Shown: one piece after another, positions 1 through 11,005 of the stretch
How the letters are laid out: each line of letters begins with the position of its first letter
Numbering within the stretch: the first letter of the stretch is position 1
Origin: PALSA-270 sp963770245
GTDB lineage: Bacteria > Acidobacteriota > Terriglobia > Terriglobales > Acidobacteriaceae
Length of the DNA: 64,000 nt
NCBI GenBank assembly: GCA_963770245.1
Contig: CAVYOX010000012.1
Span: 1-64,000 of the forward strand
Direction of reading: 5' to 3'
Made by a program: the position numbers and the translations under genes
The notes under the pieces: generated by a model
The model's database searches: none
The model's input: the letters and a program-made list of their open reading frames with translations, nothing else
What the model was told of the DNA's origin: nothing

Positions 1-702
1 GGCGTGGTGGATAACTCCACTTCGCAGACCATTACGACCCTGGGCACGGTAGTCGCGGCGGGCACGCAGAGCGTGAGCCCGACGGCGACCACGACCTACA
101 CGTTGACGGCGACCAACCAGGCCGGCAGCGTAATGGCGACAGCCACGGTGACGGTGACGCAGATTCCGAATCCGATCATCGTGAACTTCACGGCCAACCC
201 GAATCCGTCGACCACGCCGGGCGGAGCGGTGGTGTTGAACTGCCAGACGCAGAACGCGGCCAGCATCACCATGGCCGGGCTGACGTTCCTGACGCCGAAC
301 ATCACCTACACGGTGTACCCGCAGGCGACCACGTCGTATATGTGCATCGCGACGGGTGAAAACGGCGTGACGGCGCAGAAGTCGGTGACGGTGACGGTGG
401 GTGGCGGACCGCCGCCCACGTCGCAGCCGCCGACGATCGTCATCGCGGGCGGCAGCAGCCAGACGACGACCGTCCGCAACGTGCTGATCGACGCCTCCGC
501 TTCGACCAGCCCCGCAGGCAACACTCCGCTAACGTTCAGCCTGGCGACGCTCTACGGCTCGGCTGAAATCATCGGCGGCAACACGTCCAAGCCGACTGTC
601 GTGCTCGGCCCGACGCCTGGTCCGTACTACTTCAACCTGACCGTGACGGATAGCAAGGGTATGTCCACCACGCAGGAGATCACAATCACCTACGCGCCTT
701 AG
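1..702 (+). CDS. Ig-like/PKD-type surface protein, C-terminal part
   Basis: The reading frame is open at the left edge of the window, so only the C-terminal 233 or so residues are visible. The chain is rich in Thr, Val, Ser and Gly and shows repeated beta-sandwich modules with the rhythm TTTYTLTATNQAGS and ATTSYMCIATGENG, typical of bacterial Ig-like folds. A proline-rich linker (GGGPPPTSQPP) follows, then a PKD-like module ending in FNLTVTDSKGMSTTQEIT. There is no C-terminal membrane anchor or sorting signal. It is probably an extracellular or cell-surface protein, and its role cannot be inferred. A strong intrinsic terminator lies 25 bases after the stop. Confidence 0.75.
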   Translation, partial: GVVDNSTSQTITTLGTVVAAGTQSVSPTATTTYTLTATNQAGSVMATATVTVTQIPNPIIVNFTANPNPSTTPGGAVVLNCQTQNAASITMAGLTFLTPNITYTVYPQATTSYMCIATGENGVTAQKSVTVTVGGGPPPTSQPPTIVIAGGSSQTTTVRNVLIDASASTSPAGNTPLTFSLATLYGSAEIIGGNTSKPTVVLGPTPGPYYFNLTVTDSKGMSTTQEITITYAP

Positions 703-726
703 GGCGAGCTGAGTGAGAGAACACAA

Positions 727-759
727 GGCGGGCTCCGGGAAACCGGGCCCGCCTTTTTT
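727..759 (+). terminator. Rho-independent terminator
   Basis: A GC-rich stem (GGCGGGC-t-CCGG paired with CCGG-g-CCCGCC) around a GAAA loop is followed directly by six T residues. It lies 25 bases downstream of the Ig-like protein stop and should end that transcript. Confidence 0.9.
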
Positions 760-850
760 ATGGCGCGAGCTTCGCAGGTCGCGAAAAGACGCTCCGACAG
801 GCGAAAGCGCTTGTCCCACCTTGTCATAACTGCTGATTTGCTGTGGTGGG

Positions 851-868
851 GCAGGCGGTTCCGCCTGC
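851..868. repeat. Short palindrome downstream of DUF1501 gene
   Basis: A perfect 8-bp hairpin, GCAGGCGG-tt-CCGCCTGC, is preceded by GTGGG. It lies just past the 3' end of the leftward DUF1501 gene. A related element (GTGGGGCAGGG with a hairpin) occurs at 5320-5338. No T-run follows on either strand, so it may be a REP-like repeat or a weak bidirectional terminator. Confidence 0.55.
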
Positions 869-875
869 TAAAGTC

Positions 876-2244
<1,369 letters not shown>

Positions 2245-2267
<23 letters not shown>

Positions 2268-5261
2268 CGAGATTCAGCAGGACTCGGGAAAGAGCGGTCC
2301 AGGCTCCCAGTTGTACGGGCGTCGACCCTTCCGGAAGCTTCGGAGGCGCGCCGGTGAGCGACCATGTGTCGAGCCAGCCGTCGCGGAGGCGGGTGGTTTG
2401 TTTCTCTAAGAAGCCGAGCAACTCATGCGTCTCGCTGTCGGTTGGTTTGCGGGCGACGCAGCGGCGGAAGGCGTAAGTGACACGATCTAAATCGGTTTTG
2501 CCGCCTTCGCGTAGAGTTTTGAGAGCGAGGGCCCTGGCGGCTTCGAGGGCGATGGGTTCGTTTAGCGTGGTCAGGGCTTGCAGAGGAGTATTGGAGCGGG
2601 AGCGCCTGACACAGGAGGAATCGCCGTTGGGGGCGTCGAAAGTCTGGAGCATCGGATACGGAACGGACCGGTAACGGAAAGTATAGAGAGCGCGGCGATA
2701 GCGATTTTCACCTTTTTCCTCGTACCAGTTTTTGGGGCCGTAACTGACGGGGGGCTGGAAAAGAAAATCGGGGGCGGGCGGATAGAGGCTGGAGCCTCCG
2801 ATTTTCTCATTTAGAAGGCCGCTGGCTTCCAGTTCGATATCGCGGACAATTTCGGCATCGACGCGGAAGCGCGGGCCACGGGCGAGCAGCACATTATAAG
2901 GATCGCGGGCGTAGGCCTCCGGAGTGATGTTCGACGACTGACGATAGGTGGTTGACGTGACGATCAGGCGCTGTAGTTTTTTGAGGCTCCAGCCATTTTC
3001 CATGAGGTCCACAGCAAGCCAATCGAGGAGTTCAGGGTGCGAAGGGGGTTCGCATTGAGTGCCGAAGTTTTCCGCTGTAGCGACGATGCCGGTTCCGAAA
3101 TAAGCCTGCCATAGGCGATTGACGATGGACCGGGCTGTGGTTGGGGTTTTGGGATCGACCAACCATTTCGCGAACTCCAGGCGGGTTGTGACGGGACGAG
3201 GATTTAGAAAATCGGGGACGCCGGGTGTGACCAGTTTTGTGGGCTTTAAGAAGTCGCCACGCGTCAGCAGATGGGTTTCTCGAGGGTCGGCGCGATTTTC
3301 CAGAACCAACTGGGCGGCGCCTTCGGGATATTCAGCCCAAAGGGCTTCGATTTTGGCGTTAGCATCCTTCCATTCGGGGACGGTTGTTCGCCAGTAGCTG
3401 AAGACGGTTTGGATCTGCTCCGGCGTGCGGCGATCGCGCGGGATGGCGAGGATGGTGCGGACACCAGCCGGGACCGGGTCGGCGGTTGCGCCGGGAGCGG
3501 TCGTGACAGAGAGGCGGAGGCGTCCGATGTTGTTGTTCTGATTGTCGTCGCTATTCCAGCCGCCGTGGTTTTGTTTTACGCGAATGACCAAAGTGGACGC
3601 ATTGATGGGTTTGTCGGCCAGGAAAACAGCATTGCGGGGCTGATTGCGGCGGCCTGGGCCCTGGTCGATGCCCCATGCGGTTTCATCCTTGCCGTCGATG
3701 GCGAAATCGATGGGGCCGGTGACGCGGTGACGGGTAGTCTTGTCGTAGAAGATGGGTTCGAGATCTTTTTCCGGTTGGTTGTAGTCGGCCGTGGCTTTCG
3801 CGAATTTCACTTTCGCGCCGTCGGCCTCGACTTCGAATTCGGTCAACGCGCAACCGCCCTTGATGGACCGGCCCGGGCCGTTCATGGGCAAGTTGGGGTC
3901 GGTCAAAAGCTCGAGGCGGAAGGCGGTGATGTTCCGGATGTTGGTTTTGGCGGTGAATTTCACCGATATTTTCGTGGGAGCGTAGCCGGTGGCGAGGTAC
4001 GAACCGTCTTTTTGCAGATAATATCGCTGGCCTCCGTCAGAGAGCGTGTCGATTTCGGGCGTGATGACGGTCCACTTCGGCTGATTGGCGCTTACTTCGG
4101 CTTCCCACTTGGCCATCCGTTCTTCCCAACCGTTGTTGTGGTGTTGCAACGTGCCTTCGATCTCGCGGATCTGGCGGAAAATGTCGGCGCGCTTCATTTG
4201 TTCGGAGGGAGTATAGACCGCAATGTTCGCTTCATTGGTGCTGTTGAGGAACGCGCAGCATCCGGTAATAATCTTCCTGCTTGATGGGATCGAACTTATG
4301 GTTATGGCACTGCGCGCACTGGATGGTGACGCCGAGGATGCCTTTGCCGATGGCCTCCATGCGATCGAACATGGCTTCCATGCGGAACTGTTCGGGGTCG
4401 ATGCCGCCTTCCTCGTTGACCATGGAGTTGCGCAGGAAGCCTGTGGCGACGATCTGGTCCTGGGTGGGGTTGGGAAGAAGATCGCCTGCGATCTGGTCGA
4501 TGATGAACTGGTCGTAGGGCAGGTCGCGGTTGAGAGAGTTGATCACCCAGTCGCGATAGAACCAGACGGAGCGCTGCTTGTCCTTTTCGTAGCCGTCGGA
4601 ATCGGCGTAGCGGGCGGCGTCGAGCCAGGTGCGGGCCCATTTTTCCCCGTAGTGAGGAGATTTCAGGAGACGGTCTACCTGCTTTTCGTAGGCGTTGGGG
4701 CTTTTGTCGCTTAAGAAAGCATCGACTTCTTCGGGAGTGGGAGGGAGGCCGATCAGGTCGAGACTGAGACGGCGGAGGAGGGTGACGCGGTCGGCTTCGG
4801 GCGACGGGCGGAGTTTCCCAGAGTCGAGTTTGCGCCAGGATGAAATTGTCTATTGGATTGCGCGGCCACGCGGCGTTAGAAACCTGCGGCAGAGGGGTGC
4901 GGACGGGAGGAATGAAGGCCCAGTGTTTCGAGGTCGTGTTTTGCGTGGTTTCGGGCCACTCCGCGCCCTTGTCGATCCAGCTCTTGATGATGGCGATTTG
5001 CTGGGGATCGAGAGGCTTGCCGCCCATCGGCATTCTGGGCTGGTCGCCTGAGCCGGTGATGCGTTGGTAGAGGATGCTGTTAGCAGCGTCGCCGGGGAGG
5101 ATTACCTTTTCTGGTTTCTGATCGAGCCGGAGATTCGCGGATTGGAGTTTCGGGCCGTGGCAGGGGTAGCAGGATTTTTCGAAGATGGGGCGGATGTCGG
5201 GGGGCTGGGCTTTCAAAGAGCAGACGAGCATGAATGCGAGCAGGGGCTTCGGGGCGGGCAT
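2245..5261 (-). pseudogene. PSCyt1-PSCyt2-PSD1 protein (DUF1549/DUF1553), two frameshifts
   Basis: Read across three frames this is one protein of about 1,000 residues. It has a signal peptide (MPAPKPLLAFMLVCSLKAQ), a planctomycete-type cytochrome c domain with haem motif CYPCHG, a DUF1549 domain with a second CxxCH (CAQCHNHKFDP), and a long DUF1553 C-terminus (RSIVNRLWQAYFG, DAEIVRDIELEASGLL, RRSRSNTPLQALTTLN). The frame breaks within 4832-4835, between NFILA and KLDSGKL, and within 4251-4256, between YYRML and AFLNSTNEAN. Each break is explained by one extra base in a GCGC context. Both flanks remain well conserved, so the breaks are either very recent or sequence errors. The gene is coupled to the downstream DUF1501 gene. 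Confidence 0.85.
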
Positions 5262-5319
5262 TTCAATTTGAAGAATATCACGGGAAGGCTTTGAGATAAG
5301 ACGCCCGCTGAGAGCCGGT

Positions 5320-5338
5320 GGCAGGGCGTGGCCCTGCC
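5320..5338. repeat. Short palindrome upstream of DinB stop
   Basis: A perfect 8-bp hairpin, GGCAGGGC-gtg-GCCCTGCC, is followed by CCACG. It lies in the gap between the DinB-like gene stop and the PSCyt gene start. It shares the TGGGGCAGG core with the element at 851-868. Confidence 0.5.
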
Positions 5339-5344
5339 CCACGA

Positions 5345-5836
5345 CTATTTCTTGGTTTGGGCGCCGCGGGCGGCGGTGGAGGGAGGGACGATGCCGCTGG
5401 AGCGGAGATAGCCGACGATGTTGCCGTAGATTTCGTTGTTGTGGATGGTGATGTGGAGGAAGGCGTTGGTCATCTGGGGCGAGGCGAGGATTTTCGCCTG
5501 GTCCGCGTTCTCGACCGCCGAGGCGCAGTAGGCGAAGGAATCTTTCAGCACCTTGGTGACTTCATCCTTGGTTTTGAGCGCGGGAACGGTTTGCGCGGTT
5601 TCGGATTTTAAGACGGCGCAATCGGCGTAGTTGCGGTGGGCGGAGTGGATCAACCACTCGCCGAAGGTCATCTGGCCTTCGGTGAGGCGATAGCTGTATT
5701 TGTCGGCGGGCATGACGTCGGCGCTCGCTTCCAGGTTGCGGCGGACGGAGTTGAAATAACGCTGGGTCGTGGTGACGAGGTTGTTCTGGGCGGAAACGGT
5801 TCCGAGGACAAGAGTGAAGGCAATGGCGAGTTTCAT
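5345..5836 (-). CDS. DinB family protein, exported
   Basis: The 163-residue protein has a short signal peptide (MKLAIAFTLVLGTVSA) followed by a DinB/YfiT-like four-helix bundle. The bundle is recognisable from TEGQMTFGEWLIHSAHRNY and ITIHNNEIYGNIVGYLR, which supply the His residues of the usual metal triad. DinB-like proteins are metal-binding, and some are thiol-dependent transferases, but the role of the secreted acidobacterial versions is unknown. It is divergent from the esterase at 5866 across a 29-base gap, so the two promoters overlap. Confidence 0.8.
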   Translation of the reverse strand: MKLAIAFTLVLGTVSAQNNLVTTTQRYFNSVRRNLEASADVMPADKYSYRLTEGQMTFGEWLIHSAHRNYADCAVLKSETAQTVPALKTKDEVTKVLKDSFAYCASAVENADQAKILASPQMTNAFLHITIHNNEIYGNIVGYLRSSGIVPPSTAARGAQTKK

Positions 5837-5865
5837 AGCTCTTAATAAGGTACACTGCTCAGGTT

Positions 5866-6751
5866 ATGGCAAGCTTGCAGGCCCACGTCACGACCTGGAT
5901 TTTGAAGAGACGGCTGAAGCCGAAGCTGGCGCTGGCCGGGGATGCGATGGCTGTGCGGAGGCTGCTGCGGCCGGAACCGTTCACGGTGCCGCGCTCGGTG
6001 CGGATCACGCCGCTGGAAGTCGGCGGCGTTCCAGGGGAATGGGTGGAAACCGGTGGTTCCGATGTGACACTGCTGTATTTGCATGGCGGCGGATACGTGG
6101 CATGTTCGGTGGAGACGCATCGTCCGATTACGGCGGGGTACGCGCAACGCGGGCTGCGGGTGTTTGCTCCGGAGTACCGGATGGCTCCGGAGCATCTTTT
6201 CCCAGCGGCGGTGAAGGATGCGGTCGCCGTGTATCGCGGGTTGTTGGAACAGGGGATTTCGAAGATCGTGGTCGGCGGCGATTCGGCGGGCGGAGGGTTG
6301 GCGCTGGCGATGATGCTTGCTCTGCGCGACGCGGGAGTTGCCCTGCCGGCGGCGGCTGCTCTGTTTTCTCCGTGGACGGATCTGGCGGCGACGGGCGAAT
6401 CACTTGCGCACCAATGACGAGCGGTGCGCGCTGTTTCGCGGCCACAAGATCGGGCCGGGCGCTGTTTATTATCTGGGCACGGCGGATCCGCGAAATCCCC
6501 TGGCGTCGCCTCTGTATGGGGATTTGAAGGGTCTGCCGCCGATGCTGATTCACGTCGGGGAGAACGAGGTGCTGCTGGACGATTCCCTTCGGTTTGCGGA
6601 GCGGGCGAAGGCGGCGGGGGTGGACGTCGAGGTCAAGATCTGGCCGGTGGTTCCACATGACTGGCAATTGGTGCCGGCGATGCCGGAGGCGAAGCGGTCA
6701 ATGCGGGAGGCGGCGGAATTTTTGTTGGAGGGGCGCTGGGGGTTGACGTAA
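5866..6751 (+). pseudogene. HSL-family alpha/beta-hydrolase (esterase), frameshifted
   Basis: This is a GDXG/hormone-sensitive-lipase-like esterase. The oxyanion-hole motif YLHGGGY and the nucleophile elbow GGDSAGG are in the first frame (5866-6417). The catalytic-acid and His region (HVGENEVLLDDS, then VVPHDWQLVPAMPEA) is in a second frame that ends at 6751. The frames join between ATGESL and RTNDERCALF if one base is removed within 6400-6406. All catalytic residues are conserved, so the gene is either newly inactivated or carries a read error. A large inverted repeat begins at the stop codon. Confidence 0.85.
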
Positions 6752-6854
6752 AACGTGGGGACAGCCCGCTCTGTCCACGCGGCGCAGAAACATGCCCTGT
6801 TTTTCGCCAAGTGTCGCGGCCGCCTTGGGACAGAGTAGGCTGTCCCCACGTTTT
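6750..6854. repeat. Long inverted repeat between esterase and SDR genes
   Basis: Two 27-base arms (6750-6776 and 6828-6854) match as reverse complements at 25 positions around a 51-base spacer. The outer arm contains ACGTGGGGACAGCC. The element fills the whole gap between the esterase stop and the SDR ribosome-binding site. It looks like a palindromic repeat or a miniature element, and a transcript would form a very stable cruciform here. Confidence 0.8.
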
Positions 6855-6872
6855 CAGAAAGGGTCGAGAAAG

Positions 6873-7694
6873 ATGAAGGAATTTAGGAATCGCGTCGCGG
6901 TGGTGACGGGCGGAGCCAGCGGGATCGGGCGGGCGATTGCGGAGCGATGCGTCGCCGAGGGGATGCGGGTGGTGCTGGCCGACATCGAGGCACCGGCGCT
7001 TGACGAGGCCGCGGAGGCGATGAACGCGCGCGCTTATCGAGTCGACGTGAGCGACGCGGCGCAGGTGGAGGCGATGGCGGAGGCAGTGTATAAAGAATTC
7101 GGCGCGGTGCATCTGCTTTTCAACAACGCGGGGGTGGCGCCGAACGGGAAGCCGGTTTGGGCGCAGCCGCTGAATATATGGAAATGGGTGATCGACGTGA
7201 ACCTTTATGGTGTGATTCACGGGCTGCGTAGCTTCGTGCCGCGCATGCTGGCGGGGGGAGACGAAGGGCACGTGGTGAATACGGCCTCCGTGGCGGGGCT
7301 GCATTCGGGGCCGATGATCTCGCCGTACTTCGCGACGAAACATGCGGTGGTGGGACTTTCTGAATCGCTCTATCTGGAACTGGCGATGTTCAAGACGCGC
7401 GTGAGTGCGTCGGTGCTGTGTCCGGCGTTTGTGAAAACGAAAATTGCGGAGAGCGGAAGGAATCGGCCGGGGGCTTTGGCGGCGCCTGAACAGGAGCCTA
7501 ATGAATTTGAGGCGATGGTGCGGGGGTTGGTGGAGACCGGAGTGTCGCCGGAATCGATTGCCGACAAGGTGTTCGAGGCGATCCGCGAACAGCAGTTTTG
7601 GATTTTGACCCATCCGGAGATGGATGCGTCGATTCGGGCGCGCGTCGATGGGATGCTGGCGCGGAGGAATCCAGTGGTTCCGGCCATCGGCTGA
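6873..7694 (+). CDS. Short-chain dehydrogenase/reductase
   Basis: This is a classical SDR of about 273 residues. The cofactor motif TGGASGIG lies near residue 13, the structural NNAG motif in LLFNNAGVAP, and the catalytic Ser and YxxxK in NTASVAGLHS and YFATK. The acidic residue after beta-2 (VLADIEAP) suggests NAD rather than NADP. The ATG at 6873 is chosen because the longer frame from 6792 runs through the inverted repeat, and a GAAAGGG-type ribosome-binding site precedes 6873. The substrate is unknown. Confidence 0.9.
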   Translation: MKEFRNRVAVVTGGASGIGRAIAERCVAEGMRVVLADIEAPALDEAAEAMNARAYRVDVSDAAQVEAMAEAVYKEFGAVHLLFNNAGVAPNGKPVWAQPLNIWKWVIDVNLYGVIHGLRSFVPRMLAGGDEGHVVNTASVAGLHSGPMISPYFATKHAVVGLSESLYLELAMFKTRVSASVLCPAFVKTKIAESGRNRPGALAAPEQEPNEFEAMVRGLVETGVSPESIADKVFEAIREQQFWILTHPEMDASIRARVDGMLARRNPVVPAIG

Positions 7695-7702
7695 AGCCGA
7701 TG
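7685..7702. terminator. Hairpin overlapping SDR stop codon
   Basis: A perfect CATCGGCT-ga-AGCCGATG stem spans the SDR stop codon. There is no T-tract, so a terminator role is only suggested. Confidence 0.35.
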
Positions 7703-7738
7703 CTGCGAGCTGAAGAGGCTGCGGAAAACCTCGTGCGG

Positions 7739-7817
7739 ATCGCTCCCTGTGGTCGCGGCTCGGAATCGGCTGTACATGACATTAACTAGTTACTGAGCCG
7801 CGACCGCAGGGAGCGAT
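7739..7817. repeat. Inverted repeat between SDR and MBL genes
   Basis: Two 23-base arms (7739-7761 and 7795-7817) are reverse complements at 22 positions with a 33-base spacer. The arm core is GAGCCGCGACC. It sits between convergent genes and is the second large palindromic repeat within 1 kb. Confidence 0.8.
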
Positions 7818-7868
7818 CGTTCCGAATAACTTTTCCCGCAACCTCTGAACCTCGCGCCACCCGGAGTG

Positions 7869-8729
7869 CTATTTGAGCTCGGTCATCATGCCGGGGAGAC
7901 TCCACTGCATTTGCAAGCCCGTGGGGGCCCAGCCGAATTCAGCGATCATGACTTTGGCGACCTCTTCCTGGGATTGTCCACTGCGGACAAGTCCCTGGGC
8001 GCGCATGCGCAATTTGTCCACGTTATCGCGGTACTTCTTTAATCCCGCTTTGTCGGTGACGTTGCCGTGGCCGGGGATGACGGTATCGAAGTCGAGAGTC
8101 AGCGCGCCGTCGAGTGTTTTGGTCCAATCCACAAGACTACCTCCGCCGGGATAGTCGATGAGCGGAGTGTTGCCGGCCATCAGGTCACCGCTATGGAGGA
8201 CCTTGAGCGCGGGAAAGTAGATGACCGCGTCGCCGTTGGTGTGGCCGCGACCATAGTATTTCGCGCGCACTTCCTTCCCGCCGAGATAGACGGCGGTTTC
8301 GTCGGTAAAGGTGACTTGCGCGGGCACCATGTTCGCGGGCGCGTTCGATTGCCTGTGCTGGACGATATTGGCGCGGGCGTTAGCGGTGGAGATAATCTCG
8401 ACTGCGGGCTCAAACTTGCCGTTGCCGCCGCTGTGGTCGGAATGGTGATGCGTGCTGAGGATGTATTTGATGGGCTCCGAGGTCACACTCTTCACGCGAG
8501 CGACAATCTGGTCGTGATCCTGCTCGAATTTGTCGTCGACCAGGATGACGCCATCGCCGGTGACGTAAACAGCGACATTGCCGCCGTCGCCGACGATCTG
8601 GTACAGGTCGTCCTTGACCTTGCTGATGGTCAATTGAGGCGGCTGCTTGGCGTTCTGGGTGTAGGCGATCCAGGCGCCGAGGAGGAAGACGAGTCCTCCG
8701 GAAAGACGTACAAGTGTTGTGCGGCTCAT
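7869..8729 (-). CDS. MBL-fold metallohydrolase, exported
   Basis: The 286-residue protein has an N-terminal hydrophobic leader (LSGGLVFLLGAWIAYTQ) followed by a metallo-beta-lactamase fold. The metal motif STHHHSDHSGG lies near residue 94, further ligands are GRGHTNGD and LHSGDLMAG, and the late His is in VIPGHGNVTDK. This layout matches the secreted MBL-fold hydrolases related to class B enzymes and SoxH-like proteins, but nothing proves beta-lactamase activity. It is divergent from the TonB-Sel1 gene across 31 bases. Confidence 0.85.
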   Translation of the reverse strand: MSRTTLVRLSGGLVFLLGAWIAYTQNAKQPPQLTISKVKDDLYQIVGDGGNVAVYVTGDGVILVDDKFEQDHDQIVARVKSVTSEPIKYILSTHHHSDHSGGNGKFEPAVEIISTANARANIVQHRQSNAPANMVPAQVTFTDETAVYLGGKEVRAKYYGRGHTNGDAVIYFPALKVLHSGDLMAGNTPLIDYPGGGSLVDWTKTLDGALTLDFDTVIPGHGNVTDKAGLKKYRDNVDKLRMRAQGLVRSGQSQEEVAKVMIAEFGWAPTGLQMQWSLPGMMTELK

Positions 8730-8760
8730 GGGGAAGACTATACCAGTTTAGAATTAGATC

Positions 8761-9732
8761 GTGTGGTGCTTGCTGCTGGTCCTGGTTCTGGCGAACGAGA
8801 ACGCGTCGGCTCCGAAGGTGCTGCATCGGGTGGAGCCGCGGTATACGCGCGAAGCGCGCGCGAACGGTATCCAGGGCACGGTGCTGCTCGAGGTGACGGT
8901 GGATGAAACGGGAAGACCTGGCGATGTTTCCGTCGTAAGCCCGATTGGGTTCGGACTGGACAGCCGCGCGGTGGACGCGGTGCGGCAGTGGACGTTTCAG
9001 CCGGGCCGGAAAAACGGACAGCCGGTGCGGAGTGTGACCACGGTGGAAGTGAAGTTCCGTATTTTCCGCAGGCGTTTCGATCCCGGGGCCGAGGACAGGC
9101 GATTGTCGTTTAACCTCGCGGTCGACGCGATCCAGCGGAAAAAGCAGACGGGTGAGACGTTCGAAGCGATCCGCAAGCTGGCGCAGCAGAAATATGTTCC
9201 GGCGATGTATCTGTACGGGAAGCTGCTGGAGGCAGGCGAAGGGGTGCCTCAGGATCGCGATGCGGCATTCCCGTTGATTGTGGAGGCCGCGGAAAAAGGG
9301 TATCCGTCGGCGATGTTCGACGTCGGGCGGATGATGATGGAAGGTCGGCGGGTGAAAAAGGATCCGGAAAAGGGCTTGGTGCTCGTGCGGAACGCGGCGA
9401 TTCTGGGAAACCGGCGGGCGCAGTTTTTTCTGGGCATGGCCTATCAGAGCGGTTATGGCGTTCCCCGGGATACGGAACGGGCGCACCAGAATTTCCGGCT
9501 GTGCGCGGTGGTGGGCGAAACATCCTGCCAGGTGCGGCTGGCGAAGCTGCTGCTGGAGAACGCGAGCCGCGAAGAGCGCGATTTTCTACAGGCGATTGCG
9601 TGGCTGGAATTGGCGGCCGAAGACCGCAACGACGAGGCGCGGCTGTTGCTCAGTCAGGAGCAGAAGGCACTGACGCCGAAACAGATTTCGTGGGTGGAAA
9701 AACTGAAGTCGCAACTGGTGCAGAAGCAATAA
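8761..9732 (+). CDS. TonB C-terminal domain plus Sel1 repeats
   Basis: The 323-residue protein starts at GTG with a short hydrophobic N-terminus. Residues 17-105 form a TonB C-terminal domain (VEPRYTREARANGIQGTVLLEVTV, then AVDAVRQWTFQPGRKNG). The rest contains Sel1/TPR-like repeats with the G.A..LG pattern (YLYGKLLEAGEGVPQD, FDVGRMMMEGRRV, FFLGMAYQSGYGVP). It is probably periplasmic. TonB-like domains of this small type are common in Acidobacteriota without a proven energy-coupling role. Confidence 0.8.
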   Translation: MWCLLLVLVLANENASAPKVLHRVEPRYTREARANGIQGTVLLEVTVDETGRPGDVSVVSPIGFGLDSRAVDAVRQWTFQPGRKNGQPVRSVTTVEVKFRIFRRRFDPGAEDRRLSFNLAVDAIQRKKQTGETFEAIRKLAQQKYVPAMYLYGKLLEAGEGVPQDRDAAFPLIVEAAEKGYPSAMFDVGRMMMEGRRVKKDPEKGLVLVRNAAILGNRRAQFFLGMAYQSGYGVPRDTERAHQNFRLCAVVGETSCQVRLAKLLLENASREERDFLQAIAWLELAAEDRNDEARLLLSQEQKALTPKQISWVEKLKSQLVQKQ

Positions 9733-9741
9733 GAGCGGGGC

Positions 9742-11004
9742 TTAGCTCCAGTGCAGCTTTTCGCGGGACTCGATTTTGGAGTCGTCGAGTTCGATGCCGT
9801 AGCCCGGCGCATCGGTCAGCGTAAAGTGCGCGCGCTCCGGCATTGGCGCGTGCTTTTCGAAGTGATAATACGATCGCATCTTGAGGATGAGGTTCTCGGC
9901 GAGAGGACAGACGGCGGGAGACTGGCTGGCAATCAGATGCAGAGCGGCGTGGAGGCTATGACCGTGAGGGATCACGGGGACATCGAAAATCGACGCCACG
10001 GTGCAGATTTTTAATAATTCGGATGTGCCGCCGCACCATTCGGGGTCGCACTGAACAACGCTCAGCGCGCCGGCCTTTAAGTAGTCGTATACTTCCCAGC
10101 GTCCCTGAATGTGTTCGCCCGACGCGATGGGAATGGACGTGCTTTTGTGCAATTGGGCAAAGCTGTCGATCTTCTCGGCGTGAGTGGCTTCTTCAATCCA
10201 GCGCGGGCGGTAGCGCTCCACCTGCTTAGCCCATTCGAGCGCGTAGCTCAGGTCCCAGCCGCTGTAGACGTCGAACATCAGCTCGACATCGTCGCCGACG
10301 GCTTCGCGCAAAACACGGACCAGGTCGACATTTTTTCTCATGCCCTCTGGGCCGTCGCCTGGGCCGTAAGCGAGAAACCATTTTTCGTAGCGATAGCCGT
10401 CATTTTTGATTTGCACGGCGCGCGCTTGCGCTTTATCGAACTCCAGAGAATAGCCGAGGCAGCTGGCGTATGCTTCGACCGATTTGCGCGATGGGCCGCC
10501 GAGCAGGCGGTACACGGGAGTTTTGAAATATCGGCCTCGCAAATCCCACAGCGCGTTGTCGACGGCGCTGATCGCCATCAGAAAATGGCCGCGGCGGGCG
10601 TGGCGGTTCGACCGGTACATCTGGTCCCACAGTTTTTCCTGCGCCAAGCCGTCCTTGCCGATGAGGAACGGTCGCAGTTGCTCATCGACCACGATGGCGA
10701 CCTCCTTATCGATGGGTCCGTAGAGAGCTTCCAGACCGTCGGTGACAATTTTCAGATACAGCGCCGCGATCGGAACGTTAGTTGTAGCCGGGTTCGGCGA
10801 GTCGCGATAGGGCTGCGGGCGCAGTTCGTCGTAAATGAATAGCGGGTTCACCTGGTACTGCTGATCGATGCCGCGCGTTGCGTCGTGGTGTCCGCGCAGC
10901 TCCCATATTTCGACCGCGGTGATTTTCAGCGGCGCTGTCTCGGCCAGAGCGGCGGCGATCGGTAGAGTGGCGAGGAAGCTTCGCCGGGTGAGTGAATTTC
11001 TCAT
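9742..11004 (-). CDS. Enolase-superfamily (mandelate racemase-like) protein with Tat leader
   Basis: The 420-residue protein has a Tat leader (LTRRSFLATLPIAAALA) and a mandelate racemase/muconate lactonizing enzyme fold. The barrel metal ligands are visible as Asp in LMFDVYSGWD, Glu in RWIEEATHAE and Glu in IASGEHIQ. A late catalytic His lies in PVIPHGHSLHAAL. This resembles the D-galactonate/mannonate dehydratase group of acid-sugar dehydratases, but the substrate cannot be assigned. Its start lies one base past the stop of the upstream ADOP-fusion gene, so the two are probably cotranscribed. Confidence 0.85.
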   Translation of the reverse strand: MRNSLTRRSFLATLPIAAALAETAPLKITAVEIWELRGHHDATRGIDQQYQVNPLFIYDELRPQPYRDSPNPATTNVPIAALYLKIVTDGLEALYGPIDKEVAIVVDEQLRPFLIGKDGLAQEKLWDQMYRSNRHARRGHFLMAISAVDNALWDLRGRYFKTPVYRLLGGPSRKSVEAYASCLGYSLEFDKAQARAVQIKNDGYRYEKWFLAYGPGDGPEGMRKNVDLVRVLREAVGDDVELMFDVYSGWDLSYALEWAKQVERYRPRWIEEATHAEKIDSFAQLHKSTSIPIASGEHIQGRWEVYDYLKAGALSVVQCDPEWCGGTSELLKICTVASIFDVPVIPHGHSLHAALHLIASQSPAVCPLAENLILKMRSYYHFEKHAPMPERAHFTLTDAPGYGIELDDSKIESREKLHWS

Positions 11005-11005
11005 A

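Noticed and set aside
3271..4284. Long rightward frame opposite the PSD1 gene
   Set aside because: It is antisense to the well-conserved DUF1553 region and has no family signal; high GC makes long shadow frames common.
6633..7613. Leftward frame of 326 codons across the SDR gene
   Set aside because: It is the antisense shadow of the SDR gene and rich in Arg and His, as expected for an antisense frame.
8410..9486. Leftward frame of 358 codons across the MBL and TonB-Sel1 genes
   Set aside because: It is opposite or overlapping two well-supported genes with no conserved motifs of its own.
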